64,000 nt of DNA from a virus, in IMG/VR virus record IMGVR_UViG_3300009160_000029, positions 1-64,000 of that record. One strand, 5' to 3'. The translations under genes and the position numbers were made by a program. Below the pieces are notes generated by a model. The model was not told the origin of the DNA. It saw nothing but the letters and a program-made list of their open reading frames with translations, and ran no database searches. Positions 17,921 through 27,309 of the stretch are shown piece after piece. How positions within the stretch are numbered: position 1 is the stretch's first letter; each line of letters begins with the position of its first letter.

Positions 17921-19476
17921 TGTCCGAAGATAATAAATCCCAAATTACAATTGAAAACTATACTGAAACACACGTTCGTGTATTCTCAGAAGATTTAGGT
18001 ATAGAAAAAGAAATTTCCGAATATTTTACATTTTACGTTCCAGGAGCCCACTTCACACCACAATACAGAGCACGCATATGGGATGGTAAAACACGTCTTT
18101 ATGATTTACTTCGTAAGACAGTTTATACTGGTTTAATTCCTTATGTTCGTAAATTCGCCTTTGAACGTGGTTATACCATATCTGAAACAGGGTTTCCAAA
18201 GTACATTGAACCTATAACAGAAGAAGAGGTTAAAACCTTTATAGATTCATTAAATATAACCTCTAAAAACGATCCAGATCTATTAGTAAGAGACTATCAA
18301 TATAATGCGGTTTATTCCGCTTTAAAGCGACGAAGAGCCCTATTGTTGAGTCCAACTGCCAGTGGGAAGAGTCTAATAATGTATTCTCTATTACGTTGGT
18401 ATTCAACGTTGAAAAACAATAAGAAATGCTTGATTATAGTTCCAACAACTAATCTAGTGGAACAGTTATATAAAGACTTTGATGATTATTCAACTAAAAA
18501 TGGTTGGAAAGTAGATGCTCATATTCAAAAGCTTTATGCAGGATTTTCAAAAGAACTTACAAAAAATGTATTAATCACTACTTGGCAAAGTATTTACAAA
18601 TTACCAAAATCATTCTTTGAACAATTTGATGTGGTTTTCGGAGACGAAGTTCATAAATTTAAAGCAAGAAGTCTTATTACAATAATGGAAAAATGTAATA
18701 AAATAAAATTTCGTATTGGTACAACTGGAACAATCGATAATAGTAAAATAAATAAATTAGTACTCGAAGGACTTTTTGGAATCGTAGAAAAAGTCACAAC
18801 TACATCTGATTTAATTGACCAGAAAAAATTAGCAGATTTAAAAATTATTTGCTTACTTCTTTCCTATGATGATATATCACGTGAAGGAAGAAAAAATAAC
18901 GTTTATTCAGATGAAATAGATTGGTTGGTTTCTTGTGATAAAAGAAATAACTATATTACAAATCTTGCTATTAACTGCAAAGGGAATACTTTAATACTTT
19001 ATCAATATGTGAAGAAACACGGAATCCCTTTATACGAGAAACTAAATAGATTAGAGAAGAAATATAACAAAAAAATATATTTAATCTCTGGCGATACGAT
19101 TGTTTCTGATAGAGAACAAGTAAGAGATATCGCAGCAGATACAAGCAATTGTATAATAGTCGCAAGTTATGGTACTTTCAGCACAGGTGTAAATATACCG
19201 AGTATTGAAAATATTATATTAGCAAGTCCGATTAAGAGTAAGATACTTAATTTACAAAGTATTGGGCGAGGACTACGATTAAATAAGAATAAAACTACAT
19301 GTAATTTGTTTGATATTGCTGATGACTTATCTTATAAGAAATGGAAAAATCATACTTATAGACATTTGTTGTCAAGAATGCAAACTTATGACGAAGAAAA
19401 GTTTAACTATTCATTAGTAGAGGTAAAATTAAATGCATCAGAAATCAGCGACACCGAGAGTAATAAAATCGAGTGA
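17920..19476 (+). CDS. uvsW: DNA/RNA helicase UvsW
   Basis: A 518-residue superfamily 2 helicase that branch-migrates recombination intermediates, unwinds R-loops and helps switch from origin- to recombination-dependent replication. Motifs: Q-like RDYQYNAV near 123, Walker A SPTASGKS near 143, DEVH box GDEVHK near 243, GTTGTI (motif III) near 268 and the arginine finger region QSIGRGLRLNKNK near 447. The N-terminal ~100 residues are the UvsW substrate-binding domain. T4 UvsW is 503 aa. Confidence 0.94.
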   Translation: MSEDNKSQITIENYTETHVRVFSEDLGIEKEISEYFTFYVPGAHFTPQYRARIWDGKTRLYDLLRKTVYTGLIPYVRKFAFERGYTISETGFPKYIEPITEEEVKTFIDSLNITSKNDPDLLVRDYQYNAVYSALKRRRALLLSPTASGKSLIMYSLLRWYSTLKNNKKCLIIVPTTNLVEQLYKDFDDYSTKNGWKVDAHIQKLYAGFSKELTKNVLITTWQSIYKLPKSFFEQFDVVFGDEVHKFKARSLITIMEKCNKIKFRIGTTGTIDNSKINKLVLEGLFGIVEKVTTTSDLIDQKKLADLKIICLLLSYDDISREGRKNNVYSDEIDWLVSCDKRNNYITNLAINCKGNTLILYQYVKKHGIPLYEKLNRLEKKYNKKIYLISGDTIVSDREQVRDIAADTSNCIIVASYGTFSTGVNIPSIENIILASPIKSKILNLQSIGRGLRLNKNKTTCNLFDIADDLSYKKWKNHTYRHLLSRMQTYDEEKFNYSLVEVKLNASEISDTESNKIE

Positions 19477-19975
19477 AGATTTTGTCATTGTAAGATTATC
19501 AACAGGAGAATCAATATTAGCCATTCGTTTGACAGAGGACGAAAAAGAAATTACTATTGAATATCCATTCGCACTTAAAAATTATCCAAGAATTACAAAA
19601 CAAGGTGGAATTATAGAACAAGTGACTGCAGGACCATATTGTAGTTTCGCCGAAAATAGAGTTTTTACATTCCCGAAGAAAGACGTTTTTTTCGTTAAGA
19701 AACTTCATTCTTTCGCAGTACCATTCTTTATGTCATTGTACAATCAACACGAAAGATTGGTTGCAATGGGTTCTTATGACGATTTAATGAATAGATTTAT
19801 GGATAAACAAGAAATGGCTGATTTAAGACACGACGAACAATTCCCAGATACAGAATCAGAAGATTATACGAGTAATTATGATACAGAAACAGAGGAATTA
19901 ACTACTGAAGAAATGGATAATATAACAGAAATTTATAATCAGATTAAGAGCAAAGATAAGAAAGTAATCCATTAA
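19433..19975 (+). CDS. Sm-like fold hypothetical protein
   Basis: 180 residues, overlapping the uvsW end by 44 nt; an agagg ribosome site supports the ATG. The first ~110 residues (FVIVRLSTGESILAIRL, EKEITIEYPFAL, ENRVFTFPKKDVFF) form the strand pattern of an Sm/LSm-like barrel, and the protein is a clear paralogue of the one at 34618-34938. The C-terminal 60 residues are very acidic. Sm-like proteins often bind RNA or act as assembly adaptors; no function is known to me for the phage family. Confidence 0.6.
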   Translation: MHQKSATPRVIKSSEDFVIVRLSTGESILAIRLTEDEKEITIEYPFALKNYPRITKQGGIIEQVTAGPYCSFAENRVFTFPKKDVFFVKKLHSFAVPFFMSLYNQHERLVAMGSYDDLMNRFMDKQEMADLRHDEQFPDTESEDYTSNYDTETEELTTEEMDNITEIYNQIKSKDKKVIH

Positions 19976-20070
19976 TTATTATAATAGAATATTTCAAACA
20001 TCCACAGGTGTTATTATAATATGAAAAATCTTGAAAGTAAAGGTGTGAAAAAAAACTCAAATCAAAACAC

Positions 20071-20099
20071 TTTACTTACAATATATTTTAGAGTATAAT
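20071..20099 (+). promoter_or_regulatory. Early/middle promoter upstream of gp55
   Basis: -35 TTTACT 20071-20076, -10 TATAAT 20094-20099, spacing 17 bp, preceded by cac and followed by tacaata in the spacer as in related copies. The leader to gp55 would be about 30 nt. Confidence 0.8.
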
Positions 20100-20137
20100 T
20101 GTGATCTATTTACTCTTTAATATTTAAATCCTTTATT

Positions 20138-20737
20138 ATGAATAAAAAAACTAAAGAACCAAAAATACATTACGTCAATAATGCTGAATTTCTTAAAGCA
20201 TTAATTCAATGGAAAAAAGATTGTGTTGACGCAGAAGATAGTGGAGAAGAACATCCACCAAGAATTCCTAATTACATAGGTGAATGTATTTTAAAAATAG
20301 CAACACGTCTTTCTACACGTCCAAATTTTAATAATTATACATATCGTGATGATATGATATTAGATGGTATTGAAAATTGTATTCAATATCTTCACAACTT
20401 CGATCCTACCAAATCTAAAAATCCCTTTGCTTATTTTACTCAAATCATATATTACGCATTCTTAAGACGTATTATGAAAGAAAGAAAACAAGCTTATATT
20501 AAAACTAAAATTCTTACTTCTTTACCACCTACTTTTTTTCAAGAACTTGGTATGAGTGATGATGAAATATCAGAGTCAGAAAGAAACTTTGATAAATTTG
20601 TTAGTAAGATGAGCCAAGCAATAGAAAGCCAAAATAACTTTGATGAATGGCTAGTTAAAAAGTCTGTTGCTAGGAAAATGAAAAATAATATTGAAACGAT
20701 TGATTTAGATAATGACAAAGATAACGATTATAACTGA
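20138..20737 (+). CDS. gp55: Late-transcription sigma factor gp55
   Basis: A 199-residue divergent sigma factor (T4 gp55 is 185 aa) that directs host RNA polymerase to late promoters, aided by the sliding clamp. The block PNYIGECILKIATRLSTRPNF, then DDMILDGIENCIQYLHNFDP and NPFAYFTQIIYYAFLRRIMKER correspond to sigma region 2, the part that binds the polymerase clamp helices and the -10-like element. The tail is acidic. It has its own promoter and overlaps gp47 by 26 nt. Confidence 0.93.
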   Translation: MNKKTKEPKIHYVNNAEFLKALIQWKKDCVDAEDSGEEHPPRIPNYIGECILKIATRLSTRPNFNNYTYRDDMILDGIENCIQYLHNFDPTKSKNPFAYFTQIIYYAFLRRIMKERKQAYIKTKILTSLPPTFFQELGMSDDEISESERNFDKFVSKMSQAIESQNNFDEWLVKKSVARKMKNNIETIDLDNDKDNDYN

Positions 20738-21779
20738 TACACACTTTGGTGTGCGTAATGACATTAGCCACTTTTTAGAGTCTCAAAATAAGTTTTTTGA
20801 TACAACATTTTTTCCTAAAATAGATGAACTAAAGATAGATACATTACTACACTTGGGTGATATATTCGATAGACGTAAATATATCAATTACTATACATTA
20901 AAACAGAGTAAAGAATTTTTCTTCAATAAGTTAAAAGAAAGAAACATTACTATGTATGTTGTAATTGGTAATCACGACACATACTTCCGAAACACAAATG
21001 AGATTAATAGCATATCTCTACTCTTAGCTGAATATCCAAATATAAAAATCCTATATGAACCACAAACAATCCAAATAAAAGAAACATTATTTTGTAATAT
21101 TCCATGGATATGCGAAGACAATAAAGATAAATGTTGGGAAGAAATTAAAAATACAAAAGCAGAAGTTTGTATTGGTCATTTTGATATTCAAGGATTTGAA
21201 ATGCATACTGGTGCAGCATCAAAAGATGGAATACCAAAAGATAAGTTTATGAAATTTGATTTACTTATGTCAGGTCATTTTCATCATCGTTCACAACACG
21301 ATAATATTACTTATTTGGGTGCACCATATGAAATGACTTGGTCTGATTATAATGATAAAAAAGGTTTTCATATATTCGATACAGCAACTCGTAAATTAGA
21401 GTTTATACAAAATCCAAATACTATGTTCTTAAAAGTAGAATATGATGAATCTTATTTTGCTGAGAATCCACCAAATTTTGAAGACTATAGAAACAAATAT
21501 ATAAAAGTAATTATAACAAATCGTAAAAATTTATTAAAGTTTGATACATTTATAAAAAATTTACACAATCATAATCCATATGATGTAAAAATACTGGAAA
21601 CGTTTGTTGATTTTTCGTCTGCTAACGTATCTGATGAAATTAACGTAGAAGATACTACTAGCATATTAAATGGTTATGTTGATACTATCACAACTAGTAT
21701 TGAAAAAAATAAACTTAAATTATATTTAAACTCGTTGCATGCTGAAGCAATTGCGAGCGAGACTATTATTAAAGAATGA
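20712..21779 (+). CDS. gp47: Recombination nuclease subunit gp47 (SbcD/Mre11-like)
   Basis: A 355-residue metallophosphoesterase working with gp46 to resect DNA ends for recombination-dependent replication and host DNA breakdown. The motifs TDTHFG near 8, GDIFDR near 47, GNHDTY near 87, IGHFD near 155 and SGHFHHR near 193 bind the two metals. T4 gp47 is 339 aa. The stop overlaps the gp46 start (atga). Confidence 0.95.
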   Translation: MTKITIITDTHFGVRNDISHFLESQNKFFDTTFFPKIDELKIDTLLHLGDIFDRRKYINYYTLKQSKEFFFNKLKERNITMYVVIGNHDTYFRNTNEINSISLLLAEYPNIKILYEPQTIQIKETLFCNIPWICEDNKDKCWEEIKNTKAEVCIGHFDIQGFEMHTGAASKDGIPKDKFMKFDLLMSGHFHHRSQHDNITYLGAPYEMTWSDYNDKKGFHIFDTATRKLEFIQNPNTMFLKVEYDESYFAENPPNFEDYRNKYIKVIITNRKNLLKFDTFIKNLHNHNPYDVKILETFVDFSSANVSDEINVEDTTSILNGYVDTITTSIEKNKLKLYLNSLHAEAIASETIIKE

Positions 21780-23488
21780 TAATATTTCATAAATTAAAAT
21801 GGCGTAATTTCCTCTCAACAGGTAATGTTTGGTGCGAAATACAATTGAATAAAATACGAAGTACAATCGTAGTAGGAAAAAATGGTGATGGTAAATCTAC
21901 CATGCTTGATGCTCTTACTTTTGTTTTATTTGGTGAACCATTTAGACAAGTAAAAAAGAATCAACTAATTAACTCAATTAATGGCAAAAATGCTGAAGTA
22001 GAAATTGAATTTTCTTCTGGTACAAATACCTATAAAATAAAAAGAGGAATTAAACCTAATATATTTGAATATTATGAAAATGGAGTATTACAAAATCAAT
22101 CAGCAGCAATCAGTGATTGTCAAAAGAAAATAGAAGAACAAATACTTAAAATTAATTATAGAACATTCTGTCAAGTTTGTATTTTAGGATCTGCTTCTTA
22201 TATTCCTTTTATGCAATTACCTACAAATCAACGTAGATTAGTAATTGAAGATATTTTAGATATAGGTATCTTCAGTAAAATGAATGATATACTTAAAATA
22301 AGAGCAGTTGATACTAAATTAGCATTAGTTGATGTAAATAAGGATATAGAGATAGCTAAATCAAACATACAAGCCCAAAAAACTATACTTGAAAACTTAT
22401 CAGTATCTAAACAAGAGAACATAATCAAGATAGATGATAAAATAGAAAAGTATAGAGAAGATATAAAAGAAATACAAAACAAAATAATTACATTAAATAA
22501 AAGACTTTTAGAGATTGATAGTTTAACAACTGACTCAGTAGATGTATTTGATCGTATAGACAAAGCAAGAAAACTAATCGCAATAAATGAAAGTCGTATT
22601 GCTGAGATACAAGAAAAGATAATATTTTTTAACGAGAACGAAAATTGTCCTACTTGCGAATCAACAATACAGCATAAGCAACATGCATTAAGTAAATTAG
22701 AAAAAGAAAAAGAAGATATAAAATCTAGACTCTCTAAACTATTAGAAGCTTTGACTGCTGGAGAAACTAGATCGAGAGAAATAAGAACATTATTTAATGA
22801 GAAAATAGAAATTAATAATGAAATATCTAATTTAAATACTAGTGTAAAATTTACTGAAACTAATATTGAAAACAATATAGCTGAAAAACAATCATTATCA
22901 GACACAACTAGTGATACCAACAAATATAAAGATAAAATTAAAGAATTAGCTGAACTAGCATTAGTTGATGTTGACAAAAAGAATAATTTAATGCAGGTAA
23001 TAGAACTAGAAAATACTTCTAAATTACTCTTACAAGATTCAGGTGTTAAAACTGCTATTATTCGAAAGTATTTACCTGTAATGAATAAGTTAATTAATAA
23101 ATATTTACAAGCGATGGACTTTTATGTTCATTTTGAATTAGATGAGAACTTCACTGAGACGATACGTTCAAGACATAGAGATGAATTCACTTATGATAGT
23201 TTTTCAGAGGGTGAAAAGATGCGTATCGACTTAGCTATATTGTTCACATGGCGACATATAGCGAAATTGAAGAACAGTATTAATACATCTTTATTAGTAC
23301 TGGATGAAATATTTGACTCATCTTTAGATGCATCAGGTGTAGATTACTTTTTAAATCTAATCTCGCAACTAGACGCACAAGTTAATGTTTTCGTAATTAG
23401 CCATAAGGGTGATACTCTAATTGAAAAATTTATGAGTACAATTAAATTTGAGAAGAAAAACGACTTCTCTACAATCGTAAATGCATAA
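21776..23488 (+). CDS. gp46: Recombination nuclease subunit gp46 (SbcC/Rad50-like)
   Basis: A 570-residue SMC-like ATPase, partner of gp47. Walker A GKNGDGKST is near residue 35. Two long coiled-coil arms flank a zinc-hook NCPTCE near 291-296. The C-terminal ABC signature FSEGEKMRID, and Walker B LLVLDEIFDSSLD with a following SHKGD H-loop, complete the site. Length is as in T4 (560 aa). Confidence 0.95.
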   Translation: MIIFHKLKWRNFLSTGNVWCEIQLNKIRSTIVVGKNGDGKSTMLDALTFVLFGEPFRQVKKNQLINSINGKNAEVEIEFSSGTNTYKIKRGIKPNIFEYYENGVLQNQSAAISDCQKKIEEQILKINYRTFCQVCILGSASYIPFMQLPTNQRRLVIEDILDIGIFSKMNDILKIRAVDTKLALVDVNKDIEIAKSNIQAQKTILENLSVSKQENIIKIDDKIEKYREDIKEIQNKIITLNKRLLEIDSLTTDSVDVFDRIDKARKLIAINESRIAEIQEKIIFFNENENCPTCESTIQHKQHALSKLEKEKEDIKSRLSKLLEALTAGETRSREIRTLFNEKIEINNEISNLNTSVKFTETNIENNIAEKQSLSDTTSDTNKYKDKIKELAELALVDVDKKNNLMQVIELENTSKLLLQDSGVKTAIIRKYLPVMNKLINKYLQAMDFYVHFELDENFTETIRSRHRDEFTYDSFSEGEKMRIDLAILFTWRHIAKLKNSINTSLLVLDEIFDSSLDASGVDYFLNLISQLDAQVNVFVISHKGDTLIEKFMSTIKFEKKNDFSTIVNA

Positions 23489-23491
23489 ACT

Positions 23492-23815
23492 ATGAAAACA
23501 AAACACAAAAAACCAATAACGATAAATCCATTTACTGGAAAATCAAATGAAGTAATTGTCCGTCAAGGAATGGCATCACAAACATCTGATGCTTATGGTG
23601 CTGTTGATAGAAGAGATGAATCTAAAACAGTTCTTAGAGATAAACAACATCACTTATACTTCAAATTAAAGCTAATTGAAAATTGGATATATGAAAAGAA
23701 ACATCGTAAGTTTTTTTCCGATTCAGAACCAACTATAAAACAATTAGAAACACAACGACATAATATGAAACATGAATATAATCGTGTGTCTAAATTATTA
23801 AAAGAAAGTAAATAA
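23492..23815 (+). CDS. Conserved small basic protein, unknown
   Basis: 107 residues, strongly basic at both ends, starting MKTKHKKPITINPFTGK and ending in a Lys-rich helix. It sits between gp46 and the deformylase with 3-bp and overlapping junctions, so it is in the same transcript. No motif was recognised; its basic character would suit nucleic-acid binding. Confidence 0.55.
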   Translation: MKTKHKKPITINPFTGKSNEVIVRQGMASQTSDAYGAVDRRDESKTVLRDKQHHLYFKLKLIENWIYEKKHRKFFSDSEPTIKQLETQRHNMKHEYNRVSKLLKESK

Positions 23816-24600
23816 TGACTGATATAAAAGAAGTTATATGGGATTCAGTGGACGAAAATGGTAATCCTATAAATCCAAGACTAGCTACTGTTGAAGAAAT
23901 AGAAACAAAAAAGAAATCAAAAGGACTTCCTATTATAGAAGAATCTTTTGATAAACGTATTACAAAACCAGAACCAACTAAGGTAGAAGTTAATATAACA
24001 AAGAGTAGTATAGATGGTAAAGAAATTATAACACCAGTAAGAACAACAGATGGTTTAATTCCATGGAATGATCCACGTTTAAAAACACCACCAAAAGAAT
24101 GGGACTTTAAAAAACCAGTAGAAGAAGCAGCACAATTAGGTTTATTATTAATTAAAGTAGCACAAAAATTAAATGGTGCAGGTCTTTCAGCGAATCAAAT
24201 AGGAATAGATGCAAAAGTATTTGCAATTACAGTAATTGAAAATTACCAATATGCTGCTTTCAATCCAGTAATATTAGAATCATCAGAAGAAACTGAATTA
24301 ATGGAAGAGGGATGTTTATCTCGTCCTGGACTGTGGTTGAAAATATCAAGACCAAAAAAAATTAAAGTTAAGTATTTCACATTTAAAGGTGAAGAAGTGC
24401 TTAATGAATTAGATGGTTTTCATTCGAGAGTATTTCAGCATGAATACGATCATATGCTAGGAATAGACTTTACTCAAAGAGTGGGTAAATTGAAATTAGA
24501 TATGGCTTTAAAAAAATTAGATAAACAATTAAGAAAAGCTGCAACTACTCAGCAATTAGAATACGAAGCGAAACTAAGACCTAAGTTATTTGCAAAATAA
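23815..24600 (+). CDS. def: Peptide deformylase with N-terminal extension
   Basis: 261 residues. Deformylase removes the formyl group from nascent N-termini. The three family motifs are present: GLSANQIG (123-130), EGCLS with metal-ligand Cys167 (165-169) and HEYDH (209-213). An extra ~80 residues precede the usual fold (DPRLKTPPKEWDF marks its start), unlike the very short deformylases of cyanophages. The role in phages is thought to be support of host-membrane or photosystem protein turnover; in a heterotroph host it may aid turnover of phage or respiratory membrane proteins. The start overlaps the upstream stop. Confidence 0.9.
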   Translation: MTDIKEVIWDSVDENGNPINPRLATVEEIETKKKSKGLPIIEESFDKRITKPEPTKVEVNITKSSIDGKEIITPVRTTDGLIPWNDPRLKTPPKEWDFKKPVEEAAQLGLLLIKVAQKLNGAGLSANQIGIDAKVFAITVIENYQYAAFNPVILESSEETELMEEGCLSRPGLWLKISRPKKIKVKYFTFKGEEVLNELDGFHSRVFQHEYDHMLGIDFTQRVGKLKLDMALKKLDKQLRKAATTQQLEYEAKLRPKLFAK

Positions 24601-24629
24601 TTTACTTCCAAGATTTTTTATAGTATAAT
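24601..24629 (+). promoter_or_regulatory. Early/middle promoter after deformylase gene
   Basis: -35 TTTACT 24601-24606, -10 TATAAT 24624-24629, spacing 17 bp, with the same ccaagatttttatag spacer type as at 34949-34977. It drives the small genes from 24663. Confidence 0.8.
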
Positions 24630-24662
24630 ATATGTCTAATCAATTAAAAAGGTATTTTTATT

Positions 24663-24836
24663 ATGGACTCAAGATTTGACCACATCAATTCCCTTCAAAA
24701 ACAAAAACAAGCATTCGAATATCAATTAAGACAACAAAAAGAAAGAAATCAAACTCTTAAAGAAATACAACACATAGGTGTTATATTTGGTGTTGGTTTT
24801 TTATTTGGATTATTATTCAATGTCATATTCTTTTAA
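24663..24836 (+). CDS. Small membrane protein, 57 aa
   Basis: Reading from ATG 24663 gives 57 residues: a Gln/Lys/Arg-rich amphipathic helix (residues 9-36) and a C-terminal hydrophobic segment IGVIFGVGFLFGLLFNVIFF that can span the membrane. It follows the 24601-24629 promoter and overlaps the next start. A tail-anchored topology is likely. Function unknown. Confidence 0.6.
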   Translation: MDSRFDHINSLQKQKQAFEYQLRQQKERNQTLKEIQHIGVIFGVGFLFGLLFNVIFF

Positions 24837-24981
24837 ATCACATAACGAATTAAATAAAAATTTGACTGATTACATTTCAACAGTCACTGATAAAGAAGAC
24901 ATTTCTAAAATACCGATCGAATCGATTAATGATTTTTTAAATGGTTTAGAGTCATTTTTAGAAGAATCAGCAAGTAATTAA
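24820..24981 (+). CDS. Small acidic protein, 53 aa
   Basis: The ATG at 24820 (MSYSFKSHNELNKN) is preferred over the upstream TTG-type frame extension because it sits within a 17-nt overlap with the previous gene, a usual coupling here. Predicted helical, acidic C-terminus. No family recognised. Confidence 0.5.
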   Translation: MSYSFKSHNELNKNLTDYISTVTDKEDISKIPIESINDFLNGLESFLEESASN

Positions 24982-25018
24982 GGCGAAATTAAGGCGACTT
25001 CAATATAAGTTATTGATT

Positions 25019-25039
25019 TATATATCTTTTTTATTTTCT
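25019..25039 (+). repeat. 21-bp promoter-upstream element, copy 1
   Basis: tatatatcttttttattttct at 25019-25039 is repeated exactly at 27803-27823. Both copies end 8 or 7 bp before a TATACT/TA(G/T)AAT promoter, one before the CobT-like gene and one before the CobS-like gene. Confidence 0.75.
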
Positions 25040-25047
25040 CCTAATTA

Positions 25048-25076
25048 TATACTTTTAGATCGTTTTATAGTAGAAT
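25048..25076 (+). promoter_or_regulatory. Promoter upstream of CobT-like gene
   Basis: -35 TATACT 25048-25053 and -10 TAGAAT 25071-25076 with 17-bp spacing. It is a weaker variant of the common family and carries the T-rich upstream element at 25019-25039. Confidence 0.65.
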
Positions 25077-25089
25077 ATATGTATATATT

Positions 25090-27309
25090 ATGAATAAAAA
25101 AGATTTATTAGCGAAACTACTTTCTACTGAAAATATAACTGTTTTAAGACAGCCAGTTGCGACTGCATCTTTTAACGTTGAAACTAGAGTTCTTACTCTT
25201 CCTGTCTGGAAGAACCTTTCCGAAAATATTGAAAATATGTTAATTGCCCATGAAGTAGGGCATGCTCTTTACACTCCATTTAGAAAATCAGAAACAGAAG
25301 AATTTAATAATAATAAACTATTACATTCTTGGGCGAATGTTATTGAGGATGTTAGGATTGAAAAGAAAATACAAAACGAATATCCAGGATTGAAAAAAGA
25401 CTTTGTTTCAGCTTATAAAGAATTAGTTGATAGAAATTTCTTTGGCGTTAAAGGTAGAGATTTAGTAAAAGAACAATTTATTAATAAAGCAAATTTGTTT
25501 TATAAAGCTGGTTATAACTGTGGTGTTAAATTTACAACAGAAGAATATGGTTATATAAAAGAAATTGATAATTGTGAAACGTTTGATGATGTTATGAAGT
25601 TAGCAAAAAAACTTACTGCTTATTCTGTTGCTAAAAAAGAATTAGAAAAACAAGCTTTAGAAAAACTTGCTGCATTGTACTTACAAAATGGTGATGAGAA
25701 TGAACAAGGTGAACAACTTAAAGATTCTTTAAAAGATCTTCTTATGGATGAACTGGACGAAAATGGAAACAAAATAGGTGGTTCTAAATCTAATCCTGAA
25801 ATAACTGTTCCTGAAACTGATAATACTACTGAACAAACAATTCAAGACAAATTTGATAATATGTTATCAAAACACACAAGCAATAATGAATTTGTTATGG
25901 TTGACTATAATCCAAAATTTGTAGGATTCGATCCTTATGTACCATATACAAAATATATGGCAGATGTAGATGCTTGGTTAGCAATTAGAAAAACTAAAGA
26001 AGATTTAGAATTATTGAATGCTAAAAAAGCAGGTCATGAAGGATGGGAAACTACTGAAGATAAAATAAGATTAGCGAGCAGTGAATTCAATTCATATCTA
26101 CAAGAAACTAAAAAAGAAGTAAATTACTTGCTTAAAGAATTTGAAATGAGAAAATCAGCAAATCAATATTATAGAACAAAAGAACATAAAACTGGTGTAA
26201 TTGATATTAGGAAATTAGCATCTTATAAAATTAAAGAAGAAATATTTAAAACTATCCAATCATTACCAAAGGGAAAAAATCATGGAATGGTTATGTTAAT
26301 GGATTGGTCTGGTAGTATGAGTGGTATATTAAAAGATGTTATTAAACAAGTTTATTTAATGACTAGTTTTTGCAAAATAGCAAATATACCATTTACTGTT
26401 CTTGCTTTCACTAATGGTATATCTGACTCTAATCCTGAGAAAGCATTATGTGATGTTGAAAGAACAAAACAATTTGGTGAAAGATATATACCTTATGATA
26501 ATAAACTATCGCCTGAAGAAAATCAAACTAAAAAGACAATTTCTACAAATCAATTAGATGTTGAGATGTTTAGAGTTGTTGAACTTTTATCTAATAAAAT
26601 GAGCAAAGAAGAGTATAATAAAATGGGTGCTTTATTATTCTCTGAAATGTATAAGAATGTTTCTAATTATAAATTAGCATCAACTCCTTTAAATGAATCT
26701 TTATATTATATGATTGATTTCTTACCAAGATTTAAAAAATTAAATAATGTTCAAAAACTTTCTTTTATAGTATTAACAGATGGCGAAGGACATAGCATCT
26801 ATCCAAGACGTTTTGAATCTTACAGTTCTTATGGATCTACTATAAAAAAACATTTATATCTTAGAAAAGATAATAAAGACTATGAATTTAAAACATATAT
26901 GCAAACTGGTGCTTTAATTAAAATAATAAAAGATCAAGATCCAAATACAACTTGTCTTGCGTTTTCTTTAATAAGAAACAATAGAAGATGCATAAGCAAT
27001 ACATTATCCCAATTAACTAGTTATACAAATAATGGAAGTTATGGGTGTGCTGATGAATCTTCTGTAATTAAAATAGCAAAAGATTTTAAAGAATTAGGTG
27101 CTTCTGCATTAAAAGAAGTTAATTCTTATGATGAATATTATTTAATCCCGATAGAAAGTATTAAACCTGAAGCTTTAAATATTACTAATGATTTGAATTC
27201 TACAAAAGAAAAAACAGCAAATCAAATAGCAAAATCATTTACTAAGCTTTTAAAACAAAATAGAAATAGTAGATTCTTATTAACTTCTTTTGCAAAACAG
27301 GTAGCATAA
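25090..27309 (+). CDS. Metallopeptidase-like / VWA domain protein (CobT-like)
   Basis: 739 residues. The N-terminal HEVGHAL (54-60) is an HExxH zinc-peptidase site with ENVIEDVRIEKK-type continuation (WANVIEDVRIE near 87). The middle is charged and helical. A von Willebrand A domain begins near 398, with MIDAS motif DWSGSMS at 405-411. Marine T4-like phages have this gene next to a CobS-like AAA+ gene, and it is often labelled CobT, the cobaltochelatase subunit. The HExxH site instead suggests a regulated protease or chaperone-type MoxR/VWA machine. The next genes overlap or abut it. Confidence 0.8.
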   Translation: MNKKDLLAKLLSTENITVLRQPVATASFNVETRVLTLPVWKNLSENIENMLIAHEVGHALYTPFRKSETEEFNNNKLLHSWANVIEDVRIEKKIQNEYPGLKKDFVSAYKELVDRNFFGVKGRDLVKEQFINKANLFYKAGYNCGVKFTTEEYGYIKEIDNCETFDDVMKLAKKLTAYSVAKKELEKQALEKLAALYLQNGDENEQGEQLKDSLKDLLMDELDENGNKIGGSKSNPEITVPETDNTTEQTIQDKFDNMLSKHTSNNEFVMVDYNPKFVGFDPYVPYTKYMADVDAWLAIRKTKEDLELLNAKKAGHEGWETTEDKIRLASSEFNSYLQETKKEVNYLLKEFEMRKSANQYYRTKEHKTGVIDIRKLASYKIKEEIFKTIQSLPKGKNHGMVMLMDWSGSMSGILKDVIKQVYLMTSFCKIANIPFTVLAFTNGISDSNPEKALCDVERTKQFGERYIPYDNKLSPEENQTKKTISTNQLDVEMFRVVELLSNKMSKEEYNKMGALLFSEMYKNVSNYKLASTPLNESLYYMIDFLPRFKKLNNVQKLSFIVLTDGEGHSIYPRRFESYSSYGSTIKKHLYLRKDNKDYEFKTYMQTGALIKIIKDQDPNTTCLAFSLIRNNRRCISNTLSQLTSYTNNGSYGCADESSVIKIAKDFKELGASALKEVNSYDEYYLIPIESIKPEALNITNDLNSTKEKTANQIAKSFTKLLKQNRNSRFLLTSFAKQVA

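Noticed and set aside
20021-20098. 25-codon frame before gp55
   Set aside because: It runs through the -35/-10 of the gp55 promoter and has no good ribosome site or recognisable feature.
22228-22977. Minus-strand frame opposite the gp46 coiled coil
   Set aside because: Produced by AT-rich coiled-coil codons; no motif and no promoter on that strand.
25090-27309. Calling the VWA protein a true cobaltochelatase subunit CobT
   Set aside because: The N-terminal HExxH site and lack of other cobalamin genes do not support that label; the name is kept only as a similarity note.
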